The notes below the pieces were generated by a model. The model was not told the DNA's origin and ran no database searches. It was given only the letters and a program-made list of their open reading frames with translations. 64,000 bases of DNA from JAJTFW01 sp903922455 (GTDB lineage: Bacteria > Bacteroidota > Bacteroidia > AKYH767-A > OLB10). Position numbers and translations under genes: made by a program. The stretch is from positions 81,202-145,201 of the forward strand of contig CALQEU020000006.1 of NCBI GenBank assembly GCA_943329665.2. Reading direction: 5' to 3'. Positions 52,963 to 61,089 of the stretch are shown one piece after another. Each line of letters starts with the position of its first letter. The first letter of the stretch is position 1.

Positions 52963-53127
52963 GAACCCCATCGGGGTTCCACCTCATTAGCGAAGCGTAA
53001 TTATAAAATTAATCCAACCCCAGCAGGGTTGCACAACGGCTTTTGTATCGCGTGGTTGTGTGACCCCTCTGGGGTCAAGATAAAAAAATGCATTTCGTTT
53101 CTAGTGAGGTTTGACCCCTCTGGGGTC
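52963..53127. repeat. Cluster of four short GC-rich hairpins
   Basis: GAACCCCATCGGGGTTC (52963-52979), AACCCCAGCAGGGTT (53016-53030), TGACCCCTCTGGGGTCA (53061-53077) and TGACCCCTCTGGGGTC (53112-53127). Each has a 6-7 bp stem with a CCCC/GGGG-like core and a short loop. The last two are nearly identical. Spacing is about 35-55 bases. They look like small dispersed palindromes; no protein-coding meaning seen. Confidence 0.75.
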
Positions 53128-53160
53128 TGTTAAATAAAAAAAATAAACGAATTGAATCTA

Positions 53161-53220
53161 GTAGCGAGGCTTAGCGACCAGCAACCAAAAAAATCTAGCA
53201 GCCAGAAGCTAGTAGCTCTC
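53161..53220. repeat. Heptamer-phased repeat (TAGCAGC) with AGCGAGGCTTAGCG core
   Basis: AGCGAGGCTTAGCGACC followed by TAGCAGC, CAGAAGC, TAGTAGC units. Read on the other strand it resembles the compound site at 63778-63835, so the two are inverted copies of one element. Confidence 0.5.
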
Positions 53221-53268
53221 AAGAAACGTACTGCAAATTAAATTAACCTAAATCTCTTGCGAAAAAAC

Positions 53269-53961
53269 CTACGCGAGAACCGTATTTAAAATCGAATCAA
53301 AAATCATCTTCCCATCCGTATTACCAAGCACGGCATCACTTGCTCTCTCGGGATGTGGCATCATTCCAAAAACATTGCGATTGCGGTTGCAAATACCAGC
53401 GATGTTTTCAATTGCTCCATTTGGATTACTTTCCTTCGTAACATTTCCATCAGCATCGCAATATCGAAACAACACTTGATTGTTTTTATTGATCTCGGTT
53501 AATGTGGGCTCGTCACAATAAAATCTTCCTTCGCCATGTGCAATCGGAATCTGAATAGTTTTGCCAATTTTAAATTTCGAAGTGATCACCGATTCATCGG
53601 TCTCGCAACGAATGTTTACATTCTTGCAAATGAATTGATGATTGTCGTTGCTTAACAAGGCTCCAGGTAACAAATGCGACTCCGTTAAAATTTGAAATCC
53701 GTTGCAAATACCAAAAACAAATCCACCCTTATCCGCAAATTCAATGATCTCTTGCATCAATGGAGAAAAACGAGCAATGGCACCGCTGCGTAAATAATCG
53801 CCGTACGAAAATCCACCGGGCAATAAAATAAAATCACATCCTTGCAAGTTGTGATCCTTATGCCAAAGTTCCACCACTTCTTTTTTCATGTTATTTTTAA
53901 CTACATGAATTAAATCTCTATCACAATTAGATCCCGGGAAGATGACAACACCAAATTTCAT
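53269..53961 (-). CDS. purQ: Phosphoribosylformylglycinamidine synthase subunit PurQ
   Basis: Glutaminase subunit of the fourth step of purine synthesis. 230 residues. Class I glutamine amidotransferase triad: Cys in FGICNGFQIL, His and Glu in MMPHPERASD. N-terminus KFGVVIFPGSNCDRDLIH, glycine loop LPGGFSYGDYLRSGA. PurL and PurS are not in the window, so the operon seen elsewhere is not preserved here. Confidence 0.95.
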   Translation of the reverse strand: MKFGVVIFPGSNCDRDLIHVVKNNMKKEVVELWHKDHNLQGCDFILLPGGFSYGDYLRSGAIARFSPLMQEIIEFADKGGFVFGICNGFQILTESHLLPGALLSNDNHQFICKNVNIRCETDESVITSKFKIGKTIQIPIAHGEGRFYCDEPTLTEINKNNQVLFRYCDADGNVTKESNPNGAIENIAGICNRNRNVFGMMPHPERASDAVLGNTDGKMIFDSILNTVLA

Positions 53962-53982
53962 TTTTTTCTATTTTTATTGCTA

Positions 53983-53990
53983 CAAAGTTA
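53983..53990 (-). promoter_or_regulatory. -7 box of purQ
   Basis: The minus strand reads TAACTTTG, an exact match, 21 bases before the purQ ATG. Confidence 0.55.
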
Positions 53991-54094
53991 CGTTCTGAGC
54001 GTTAAATGCTGCCATGTTAGGGGATAAATTCACCTTCTCATTGATTTTGAAGGGATAATAATGCCTTGGTGAATACAATCCAGCAATAATTTGA

Positions 54095-54102
54095 TATTTT
54101 TG
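54095..54102 (+). promoter_or_regulatory. -7 box of the outer-membrane barrel gene
   Basis: TATTTTTG, an exact match, 21 bases before the ATG at 54124. Confidence 0.5.
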
Positions 54103-54123
54103 AAGTTCTAAAGGTGAAAAAGG

Positions 54124-54786
54124 ATGAAACGAAGTATTATTTTATGGCTGTTTTGTACCCTCTTCGTTGGGGCAGTTCAAGCACAAAGAGACAAGGAATT
54201 TCAGATTCGTGGCGGCTTTGGTTGGTCCATTTATAAAACCGATTTTCGACTCAAAAGTGGTGCCTATGAGAGTAGTGACGAGGATGGTGCTTTGTCCATC
54301 CAATTCCCCTTGGAATTGAGGTATGAGCTTTCGGAAAGATTTAATCTTGGACTCGATATGAAATTTGGTTCCTATTTATATGAGCCCGACAGTGCCGAAG
54401 GAAAAAGCAATCGGTTTTTCGTTTTTGGTATTGCTGGAGAATATACCATCGTCAACAAAGAAAATTTCAGATGGTATGCCGGATTTGGCATTAATACGGC
54501 CAGTCTGGTGCTTCAGCAAACAAGTGAAGATGCTGTTGTCGAAAAGAAGGAGGAATGGACGTACAACGGAGGCGGAATCCGACTCAATTCCGGCGTATTA
54601 ATTTACTTAGGGGATGTTGTAGGATTAAACTTTAATCTTGGATTCGACACCCACAATTTCACACTCGAAGAGTATGAACAAAATGGTGCAAAGCAAGACC
54701 TTTCCAAAATCGATGCTAAATTAAAGTTATCGGGATTGGACGGTACCATTGGGTTGGTACTTCGGATTCCGAGGAAAAGTAAATAG
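54124..54786 (+). CDS. Outer-membrane beta-barrel-domain protein
   Basis: 220 residues: signal peptide MKRSIILWLFCTLFVGAVQAQ, then alternating strands with aromatic ends (FQIRGGFGWSIYKTDF, ERFNLGLDMKFGSYLYE, NFRWYAGFGINTASLVL, VVGLNFNLGFDTHNFTL, GLDGTIGLVLRI), typical of a small outer-membrane barrel. No function can be named. The gene is followed by a stranded sorting-domain remnant on the other strand. Confidence 0.8.
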   Translation: MKRSIILWLFCTLFVGAVQAQRDKEFQIRGGFGWSIYKTDFRLKSGAYESSDEDGALSIQFPLELRYELSERFNLGLDMKFGSYLYEPDSAEGKSNRFFVFGIAGEYTIVNKENFRWYAGFGINTASLVLQQTSEDAVVEKKEEWTYNGGGIRLNSGVLIYLGDVVGLNFNLGFDTHNFTLEEYEQNGAKQDLSKIDAKLKLSGLDGTIGLVLRIPRKSK

Positions 54787-54792
54787 CGCGAT

Positions 54793-54909
54793 CTAATTTT
54801 TAATAAACTTTTTTACCAGCCTACTATCATCTAAAGAAATTTCGATAAAATAAATTCCATTGGCAAAAGTACTGATGTCAAAAGAATTTTTTTCCAATAT
54901 AAAAAATAT
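54793..54909 (-). pseudogene. Stranded type A T9SS sorting-domain remnant
   Basis: The minus-strand frame from 54909 to a TAG at 54793 reads FDISTFANGIYFIEISLDD then RLVKKFIKN, the typical end of a type A T9SS C-terminal domain (GIYFI...KKF). A stop lies just upstream at 54910-54912 and no signal peptide or body exists. It is the last piece of a deleted secreted-protein gene and is followed at once by heptamer repeats and IS debris. Confidence 0.7.
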
Positions 54910-54934
54910 CTAACATCTAATCGCGAAGCTTCGA
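54906..54934. repeat. Heptamer-phased repeat with TCGCGAAGCTTCG core
   Basis: ATATCTA, ACATCTA units followed by ATCGCGAAGCTTCGAGC. Same compound layout as the sites near 52.87, 53.17 and 63.78 kb. It sits exactly between the sorting-domain remnant and the transposase remnant. Confidence 0.5.
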
Positions 54935-54970
54935 GCCTACTTGCTTTGCTCCGCTGACCGCATGTCGCGC

Positions 54971-55458
54971 ATTCTAACTACAATTGAAGTTCTAACAGTT
55001 GAAGATGCAGAAAAAATCATTGAACGATATAAACAAAGATGGTATATTGAACAATTGTTTCGATTGACAAAGAAACAAGGATTTAAAATAGAGCAAACAC
55101 AACTCAAAAATGGATGGGCTATTCGAAAACTTTATCTGTTGGTATTAGCAGCGGCGTTAAAAGTAATGCAGCTCTACCTAGCATATGGAGTAGAAAAAGC
55201 CAGCCAATAACAAATGTCTTCAACGAAGAAGAAATAAAATGCCTGGAGAAAATTGAACAAAAACTAATTAAGACCGAAGCAACAACAAACCCAAATTCTC
55301 CTCAAGTATTAGCGTGGGCATCATGGATAATCGGAGGATTAGGTGGGTGGAAAGGAAATCCAAAACAAAGACCACCCGGTCCAATTATTTTACTAAAAAG
55401 CATAGAGAAATTTGAAAACATATATGAAGAATGGAAATTAGCATCAAATTATACTTAA
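54971..55458 (+). pseudogene. Truncated, frameshifted IS4-family transposase
   Basis: The first frame (to 55210) has ERYKQRWYIEQLFRLTKKQG, a full Y-x2-R-x3-E-x6-K signature of IS4 transposases, then QLKNGWAIRKLYLLVLAAAL. The homology continues in another frame from about 55190 (NVFNEEEIKCLEKIEQKL, WASWIIGGLGGWKGNPKQRPPGPI), the standard C-terminus. The N-terminal half with the first catalytic aspartates is missing and a one-base frameshift separates the two parts. No terminal inverted repeats are visible. A dead remnant. Confidence 0.85.
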
Positions 55459-55485
55459 AGATGTGTCCAAACAGTAGCTGCCGGT

Positions 55486-55578
55486 AGGCAGGTTCCAACA
55501 GCAGGGCGAAGCATCCAACAACCAACCCTGCAGTATTACACTACGTTCCAACAGCAGGGCGAAGCATCCAACATCAAT
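55486..55578. repeat. Two direct copies of a ~27-base unit
   Basis: The text TTCCAACAGCAGGGCGAAGC followed by ATCCAAC occurs twice, about 57 bases apart. The second copy abuts the 3' end of metF. Units such as AACAACC/AACCCTG again show 7-base phase. Confidence 0.6.
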
Positions 55579-56530
55579 ACACCTGCGAAGCCACTCGTCT
55601 GCAAATTTCCGAATTGCCCATCGTATAAAAATGGATACAAGGAACACCGGCTGCTTTTAATTCTTTGCATTGTTGAATGGTCCATTCAATACCAGCTTCT
55701 TTTACTTCTTCGTTCGTTTTTGTAGCCTCAACAGCATCTTCCAAATCATCTGGAATATCGATGTGAAATATCGAAGGCAAAACAGTCAATTGCTTTTTAG
55801 TGGTGATTACTTTGATGCCGGGAATGATTGGAATATTAATATCCATCTCGCGACAAGCTTTTACAAATTCAAAATATTTTTCGTTATTAAAAAACATTTG
55901 TGTTACGATGTATTCCGCTCCGGCATCTACCTTCGCTTTCAAATATTTTAAATCAGTGCGCATATTAGGTGCTTCAAAATGTTTTTCAGGATAGCCTGCC
56001 ACACCAATACAAAACTTAGTTGGCGCCACGCCTTGCAATTCGTCATCCAGATACTGCCCTTTATTCATACAAACTACTTGCTCTAATAAATCAATAGCAT
56101 AAGCATTGCCATTTGGTTCAGGAACGAAACTTCCTTCAGTCTTGATGGAATCACCTCTTAATACAAGTACGTTATCAATACCTAAAAAAGATAAATCAAT
56201 TAAAGCGTTTTCTGTTTCATCTTTAGAAAAACCTCCACAAATAATGTGTGGCACTGCATCAATCCCGTATTTATTCATGATGGCAGCACAAATACCAACA
56301 GTGCCAGGACGTTTGCGAACCGATTTTTTCTCTAAGAAACCATCGGGACGTTTTTTGTAAATGTACTCCTCTCGGTGATAGGTCACATCAATAAAGCTTG
56401 GATTAAATTCAAGTAAAGGATCGATCCCTTGGTAAATATCATTCATGCTCCTCCCCTTTAAAGGAGGAAGAATTTCAATGGAAAACAATGTTTTACCGGC
56501 TGCTTTTTGAAGATGTTCTATAACTTTCAT
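55574..56530 (-). CDS. metF: Methylenetetrahydrofolate reductase
   Basis: FAD-dependent reduction of methylene- to methyl-tetrahydrofolate for methionine synthesis. 318 residues. N-terminus KTLFSIEILPPLKGRS, FIDVTYHREE (the THRE-like folate loop), LVLRGDS, GVAGYPEKHFEAPN and EYIVTQMFFNNEKYFEFV. Terminal residues overlap repeat text slightly. Single gene on the minus strand with its own promoter box. Confidence 0.94.
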   Translation of the reverse strand: MKVIEHLQKAAGKTLFSIEILPPLKGRSMNDIYQGIDPLLEFNPSFIDVTYHREEYIYKKRPDGFLEKKSVRKRPGTVGICAAIMNKYGIDAVPHIICGGFSKDETENALIDLSFLGIDNVLVLRGDSIKTEGSFVPEPNGNAYAIDLLEQVVCMNKGQYLDDELQGVAPTKFCIGVAGYPEKHFEAPNMRTDLKYLKAKVDAGAEYIVTQMFFNNEKYFEFVKACREMDINIPIIPGIKVITTKKQLTVLPSIFHIDIPDDLEDAVEATKTNEEVKEAGIEWTIQQCKELKAAGVPCIHFYTMGNSEICRRVASQVY

Positions 56531-56546
56531 ATACGGTTAATTCGTG

Positions 56547-56554
56547 CAAACTTA
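56547..56554 (-). promoter_or_regulatory. -7 box of metF
   Basis: The minus strand reads TAAGTTTG, an exact match, 16 bases before the metF ATG. Confidence 0.55.
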
Positions 56555-56672
56555 AACGGTGAAAATATAAATGAGTTCAGTGTAGTAATACTGCAAAAAT
56601 GCATAAAACATAAATACAAGAGTGTGTTAGCGTAAATGAAATGGAAAAAATGACATCCATCCAACAAAAAAA

Positions 56673-56698
56673 GAGGCCGCCTCATCGGAGACAGCCTC
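56673..56698 (-). terminator. Terminator of the type B surface-protein operon
   Basis: Stem GAGGC...CTC / GAG...GCCTC with a four-base loop and two mismatches, followed on the minus strand by seven Ts. Lies 23 bases beyond the stop at 56722. Confidence 0.7.
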
Positions 56699-56721
56699 AT
56701 TAAAACATTCAATAAATTTAA

Positions 56722-59700
56722 TTATCGGTTGATGGTAACGGTTCCCGCTTTGGCTTTAACACCATTTCCTAAATCAACGATGTAGAAGTAAACACCATCA
56801 GGTAAATCTTTACCATTGAACTTCTTGGTTGAGTTATTGTATCCACCTTCATTGTACACTTCTTTACCCCAACGGTTAAAGATTTGTACTGTATTGTTTG
56901 GATATTGTTCGATGTTATCTAATTCGAAGAATTCATTTTGGCTATCACCATTAGGGGTAAAGATGTTTGGTATGATCACTTCACAAGCCGTAGGCTCAGA
57001 CGAAGCACCAATTTTACAAAGACCATTACCAATAGCACGCACTATGAAATCAGGAATAGTAACATTCACTCCATGAGATTCAGGACTTGAAGGCGTATTG
57101 GCTGGGATCCAAGTAGCACCTCCATCTTCACTTACTTCATAACTTGCTACACCACCAATCGCAGTCCACACATAAATAAATTTATACGGGCCTGTACCAG
57201 GGTTACAAGCTACTAGAGGAGCAACAGGATAATAGTACACCGTTACCACAGCGGTATCATTAGCGGTACAGTTATTTAAACTTACAGCAACCGTATAGGT
57301 TCCTGCAGTTCCAGTAGAAATAGTTTGTGCGTTTCCACCATTGGACCAAGTATAAGTAGCACCTGAAACACCAGCATCTAAAGTAGCTTGTTGATCAGAG
57401 CAAATATCTTGATCGGCAATGGCTAATATTGGAGTCGCATTAATGGTCAATGTCATGTTTCCTGAACCGGTACAACCAGGAGGAACTGTAACATCTACAC
57501 TGTACGTGCCAGCAGCAGTAGGAGTGTACGTAGAGTTCGTTGCCCCACCAATAGCAGTACCACCATTTAACCATTGATAGGTAGCATTGCTAATCGTTCC
57601 AGCATCTAAAGTTGGAATGACATCGTAGTCGCAAATGGTTGCGTTTGCTAAAGTGATTGATGGTATTGGATTCACAGTAAGAACCATGTTTCCGTTTCCA
57701 GCGCAAGTACCCGTTCCAACTTGCACGCTGTAAGTACCCGCTTGCATGGTTTGATACGTTTGACTTGTAGCACCTCCAATAGGTGATGAATTTAAGAACC
57801 ACTGATAAGATGGAGCGCCAGGATTACCAGCATCCAATAAAGGATAAGCAGCAGTGATATCGCAAATGGTTTGATTGCTTAATGTTGAAACTGTGAATGC
57901 ATTTGTAGTAGTAATTACTACATCAAAAGAACCAATACATAAAACGTTTCCAGTATTTACTTCAACAGTAAATGTATAAGTTCCTACGCTAAGTCCAGAA
58001 GGGGTATAGGTTTGAGAAGTAGCACCTGCAATGGCCGTATTATTTAAATACCATTGGTAAGTAGCTCCTGCATTTCCTGCATCGAAAGTAGGTAATGGGT
58101 CGTTTACACAAAGCGTTAAGTCGTTTCCTAAATTATCAGAAGGAGCAGGAATGATTACTAATGTCATCGTATCCACACCAGCACAACCAGGTCCATTATT
58201 AATTATTACGGAATAAGTTCCGCTCCCGGTAGGAGTATACGTTTGGCTAGTAGCACCTGCAATAGCACCTGATTGATCATACCATTGGTAGCTCAAATTA
58301 GGATAGCCACAGTCAAGAGTTGGAATAGGATCGAAGCTGCAAATGTTTTGATCCGAACCTAAGTTCACCACAATAGCATTATCAACAAAGAATATAGCAA
58401 GTGTATCGGTACTGGTAAGGAAACGACCACAATCGTTTGCTAAGGTATTTCCATCGGAACCACCGCTATTATTTAATAGTAAATACAACGGACCGGTAGA
58501 TGAAGAAGTGGCAGCCATATTCACTAATAACTGATTCGTTTTAGCACCACCCGGATTGCAATAGCCATACGCATTAGCAATAGGAAAATTAGTACCACTA
58601 CCATCTACTAATTGTAAGTCGGTACCATCATTGGCAATCGAGAAACAATAAATACTATCGGATAAGGTAACAGAGAACGAATTAAATAAACAACCAACAG
58701 AATCTGTCACAGGAGCCCAAACACTATTATCTGTAACTAAAACTCGAACAGTATCAGCGAATTCTGCAATTTCAGCACCACACTCAGAGAGTAAAGTATT
58801 ACCATCAAATCCACGTTTTACCCACACAAAAGTTTCTCCAACGGTTAACGGATTTAAGAAGGTAACTAATAAAGAATCGGTTTGACCATTAGAACAATTG
58901 ATAGGAACAACGCTTACTAATGGATTAGGAATACCAAAGGGAGTTACCGCACGGAAGTCGGTAGGTACTGCTGATCCACATTGGAAGTTGGTATCAAAAG
59001 GAAGAATTACCGAATAGTCGTTACAATTAGCAAGAAGTTGACCACCACCTGCAGTCAATACACCGTTACTAAAAGAAGGAATAATTTGATTACAAGCAGG
59101 CACGATGTTAATTTGAATATCACGTTTCACCTGCCCAATTAATAATCCATTCCGATACTCACGTACCAACACACAAATTACTGCCACCTGAACAAGAGAT
59201 GGAATGAAATTAAGTACGCCGGTAGAGGAATTAATCGTAATAGGAATAGAAGAAGCTAATGGATTTGCTGGAGAATAAGGAGCAATATAAGTGTTTGGAT
59301 AGGGGGCAGGAGGACAAGATCCGCTACCATCTTCAGCAGTAACAAGTGAGAATACTAAAGAATCACCATCGATGTCAATAGCGCCTTGATCATAAAAGAA
59401 CTGATTACCTACACAAAAACGTGTGTAAGCTAAGTTCAAGAAATATGGGGAAGAATTAGTAGGGGCAATAAGATTATTTAATGAACAACTGTTGTACAAA
59501 CCATTTGGTTGTAAAGTAGTGATAGCACCATTTCGGCAGCATTCATACCATGAAAAAACCCAATCCGACGCTGGTTGAGGTAATGTGATCACCACCTCGT
59601 AAATATACTCTTCAATATCACCTATTCCACCCGGACAGCTAGGTGTAGCGGTTACGCAAGGCGTATTCGGAACGGGTGTCATTGAAACGTTAGGTGCTAT

Positions 59701-59970
59701 CACGGTTCCGCTCAACCCTAATGTTGACGATGACCAACAAATGTTCACTTGTGTTGGCGCCGAAATTCCATCGCAGTCACGATATAATTTCAAACGAACC
59801 AGGTAGGCGTTGGGCGTCCCAGTATATTCATAAGTAATATCCATGCCCGCCATATGCGATGCATGGCTGGTTTGAGGAGTTAAAAGCAAGGCAAATATTG
59901 CCATTGCAAGGAGAGTAAACAGTTTTTTCATAACCGTATTTTTTGGATTGGTTTTCATTTTATTTTTCAT
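56722..59970 (-). CDS. Large T9SS type B surface protein with Ig-like repeats
   Basis: 1082 residues. The signal peptide lies at MKKLFTLLAMAIFALLLTPQ; three in-frame ATGs precede or start it (59970, 59958, 59931). Residues about 38-300 form a head domain seen in gliding-motility-associated proteins (DITYEYTGTPNAYLVRLKLY, ECCRNGAITT). About six Ig-like repeats follow (TYQWYLNNTAIAGATSQTY). The C-terminus (FTPNGDSQNEFFELDNI, NRWGKEVYN, DLPDGVYFYIVD) is a type B sorting domain. The start overlaps the preceding gene by four bases; third gene of the sigma-factor operon. Probable adhesin or surface-layer protein. Confidence 0.88.
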   Translation of the reverse strand: MKNKMKTNPKNTVMKKLFTLLAMAIFALLLTPQTSHASHMAGMDITYEYTGTPNAYLVRLKLYRDCDGISAPTQVNICWSSSTLGLSGTVIAPNVSMTPVPNTPCVTATPSCPGGIGDIEEYIYEVVITLPQPASDWVFSWYECCRNGAITTLQPNGLYNSCSLNNLIAPTNSSPYFLNLAYTRFCVGNQFFYDQGAIDIDGDSLVFSLVTAEDGSGSCPPAPYPNTYIAPYSPANPLASSIPITINSSTGVLNFIPSLVQVAVICVLVREYRNGLLIGQVKRDIQINIVPACNQIIPSFSNGVLTAGGGQLLANCNDYSVILPFDTNFQCGSAVPTDFRAVTPFGIPNPLVSVVPINCSNGQTDSLLVTFLNPLTVGETFVWVKRGFDGNTLLSECGAEIAEFADTVRVLVTDNSVWAPVTDSVGCLFNSFSVTLSDSIYCFSIANDGTDLQLVDGSGTNFPIANAYGYCNPGGAKTNQLLVNMAATSSSTGPLYLLLNNSGGSDGNTLANDCGRFLTSTDTLAIFFVDNAIVVNLGSDQNICSFDPIPTLDCGYPNLSYQWYDQSGAIAGATSQTYTPTGSGTYSVIINNGPGCAGVDTMTLVIIPAPSDNLGNDLTLCVNDPLPTFDAGNAGATYQWYLNNTAIAGATSQTYTPSGLSVGTYTFTVEVNTGNVLCIGSFDVVITTTNAFTVSTLSNQTICDITAAYPLLDAGNPGAPSYQWFLNSSPIGGATSQTYQTMQAGTYSVQVGTGTCAGNGNMVLTVNPIPSITLANATICDYDVIPTLDAGTISNATYQWLNGGTAIGGATNSTYTPTAAGTYSVDVTVPPGCTGSGNMTLTINATPILAIADQDICSDQQATLDAGVSGATYTWSNGGNAQTISTGTAGTYTVAVSLNNCTANDTAVVTVYYYPVAPLVACNPGTGPYKFIYVWTAIGGVASYEVSEDGGATWIPANTPSSPESHGVNVTIPDFIVRAIGNGLCKIGASSEPTACEVIIPNIFTPNGDSQNEFFELDNIEQYPNNTVQIFNRWGKEVYNEGGYNNSTKKFNGKDLPDGVYFYIVDLGNGVKAKAGTVTINR

Positions 59971-61088
59971 CGGAATAGGTGTATAGTTCCTTTTTGTTTG
60001 AATGTAGCACCTCCATCAGAGGTAGCAAAGATATTGTATAAATAGGTTCCTGCATCGGCATTTCTACCTTCAAAGGTCCCATCCCACGAGATGTTATTTC
60101 CTTTCCCAGCGAACATCAATTTACCGTTTCTATTAAAGATTCTGATTTCTAAGGTAATATCAGCTTCTTTGGTAATGGTGAGTAAGTCGTTAATTCCATC
60201 TCCATTCGGACTGAAGGCGCTGGGAACTTGTCCAAAAACAGTGACTTTTTGTTCGATGGTGATTCCATTTATTTCACATGTGACCGTATAATTTCCAGGT
60301 TCATTATAGGTATTGTTTGCTGTAGATCCTACCATCGGAGATTTTCCATCCCCAAAATCAAATACTGCATTTAAATTTCCTACTTGGTTCGTAAGCGCTG
60401 TAACTGTTAAAGGTGCAAATCCGCCTTTGTTTGATAAAATTAAAACAGGCTTTATTGTTTTTGGAGTTGAAACAACGGGTTCCGCTTGGTTCTTCGTTTC
60501 TCCGTTCGAGGCATCTGAAAAAGACGTTGTAACTGGAGATGTCGTATTCTTAACCAATAAAGCAGGGGTAGGGGAATCCTTTCCAGAATTAGATTCCCCT
60601 TTTCCCTTCCTAAAATCTCCGGTCAACGCATTTTCGATCGTGATTTTATGATCAAGTTTATTTTTATTTTTTGTATCCGTGTTTACTGTTTTTTCTGAAG
60701 ATGTATTCATCTCTTGTGAAGAAGAAACCACTGCTTCATCTTGAACTTTTTCTTGTTCCGATGGAAGGGGGAGAGAAGATGAATTATCCACTTGAATAGT
60801 AGTTTCATTCAAAAGAGTTGTATTGTTTTTCTCTGCCGCTTTATCGTCTTTCTGAATCAAATAATTTACACCTAAAATGGTTAAGGTAGCAGCAGCAATT
60901 ATTGCGGCTATCCCTTTAATTCCTATCTGTGCTAAAATGCCTTTTCCCACAGTACCTGCTGAGCCTGAAGCTCCCGGATTTTGCGGTGCGCTAGGAAGCT
61001 GCTGGCTAATTTGCTGCCACAGCTTCGGATCCACTTCAGGTTCGAAATGGTCGAAGGCGTTTTTGAACTGATCTTCGAAGCGACTCAT
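59967..61088 (-). CDS. Single-pass membrane protein with PKD and type B T9SS C-terminal domain
   Basis: 373 residues and no cleavable signal. A short cytosolic part (residues 1-55, FEDQFKNAFDHFEPEVDPKLW) resembles the N-terminus of Bacteroidota anti-sigma-like proteins. One membrane segment lies at about 56-78, then a Ser/Asn/Lys-rich periplasmic linker, a PKD-like domain (about 213-283, NAVFDFGDGKSP, YNEPGNYTVTCE) and a type B C-terminal domain (FSPNGDGINDLL, IFNRNGKLMF, ADAGTYLYNIFAT). It begins one base after the sigma-factor gene ends. An inner-membrane anchor joined to an outer-membrane secretion signal is unusual. Anti-sigma function is inferred from position only. Confidence 0.8.
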   Translation of the reverse strand: MSRFEDQFKNAFDHFEPEVDPKLWQQISQQLPSAPQNPGASGSAGTVGKGILAQIGIKGIAAIIAAATLTILGVNYLIQKDDKAAEKNNTTLLNETTIQVDNSSSLPLPSEQEKVQDEAVVSSSQEMNTSSEKTVNTDTKNKNKLDHKITIENALTGDFRKGKGESNSGKDSPTPALLVKNTTSPVTTSFSDASNGETKNQAEPVVSTPKTIKPVLILSNKGGFAPLTVTALTNQVGNLNAVFDFGDGKSPMVGSTANNTYNEPGNYTVTCEINGITIEQKVTVFGQVPSAFSPNGDGINDLLTITKEADITLEIRIFNRNGKLMFAGKGNNISWDGTFEGRNADAGTYLYNIFATSDGGATFKQKGTIHLFR

Positions 61089-61089
61089 T

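Larger units (their letters stand above)
52722..53268. other. 547-base gap filled with dispersed repeats
   Basis: No real gene. It contains, in order: 9-phased CACTAAAG/CACTAGAG text (52791-52834), AACATCC heptamers followed by TCGCGAAACCTCGCG (52860-52911), four short GC hairpins (52963-53127), and TAGCAGC heptamers next to AGCGAGGCTTAGCG (about 53161-53216). Confidence 0.7.

Noticed and set aside
52927..53133. 68-codon plus-strand ORF in the purQ-nadD gap
   Set aside because: It merely translates the four GC hairpins; no protein-like pattern or homology recognised.
54941..55458. Programmed frameshift in the IS4 transposase
   Set aside because: IS4-family transposases are normally a single frame, no slippery sequence is evident at the junction, and the N-terminal half is missing, so simple decay is more likely.
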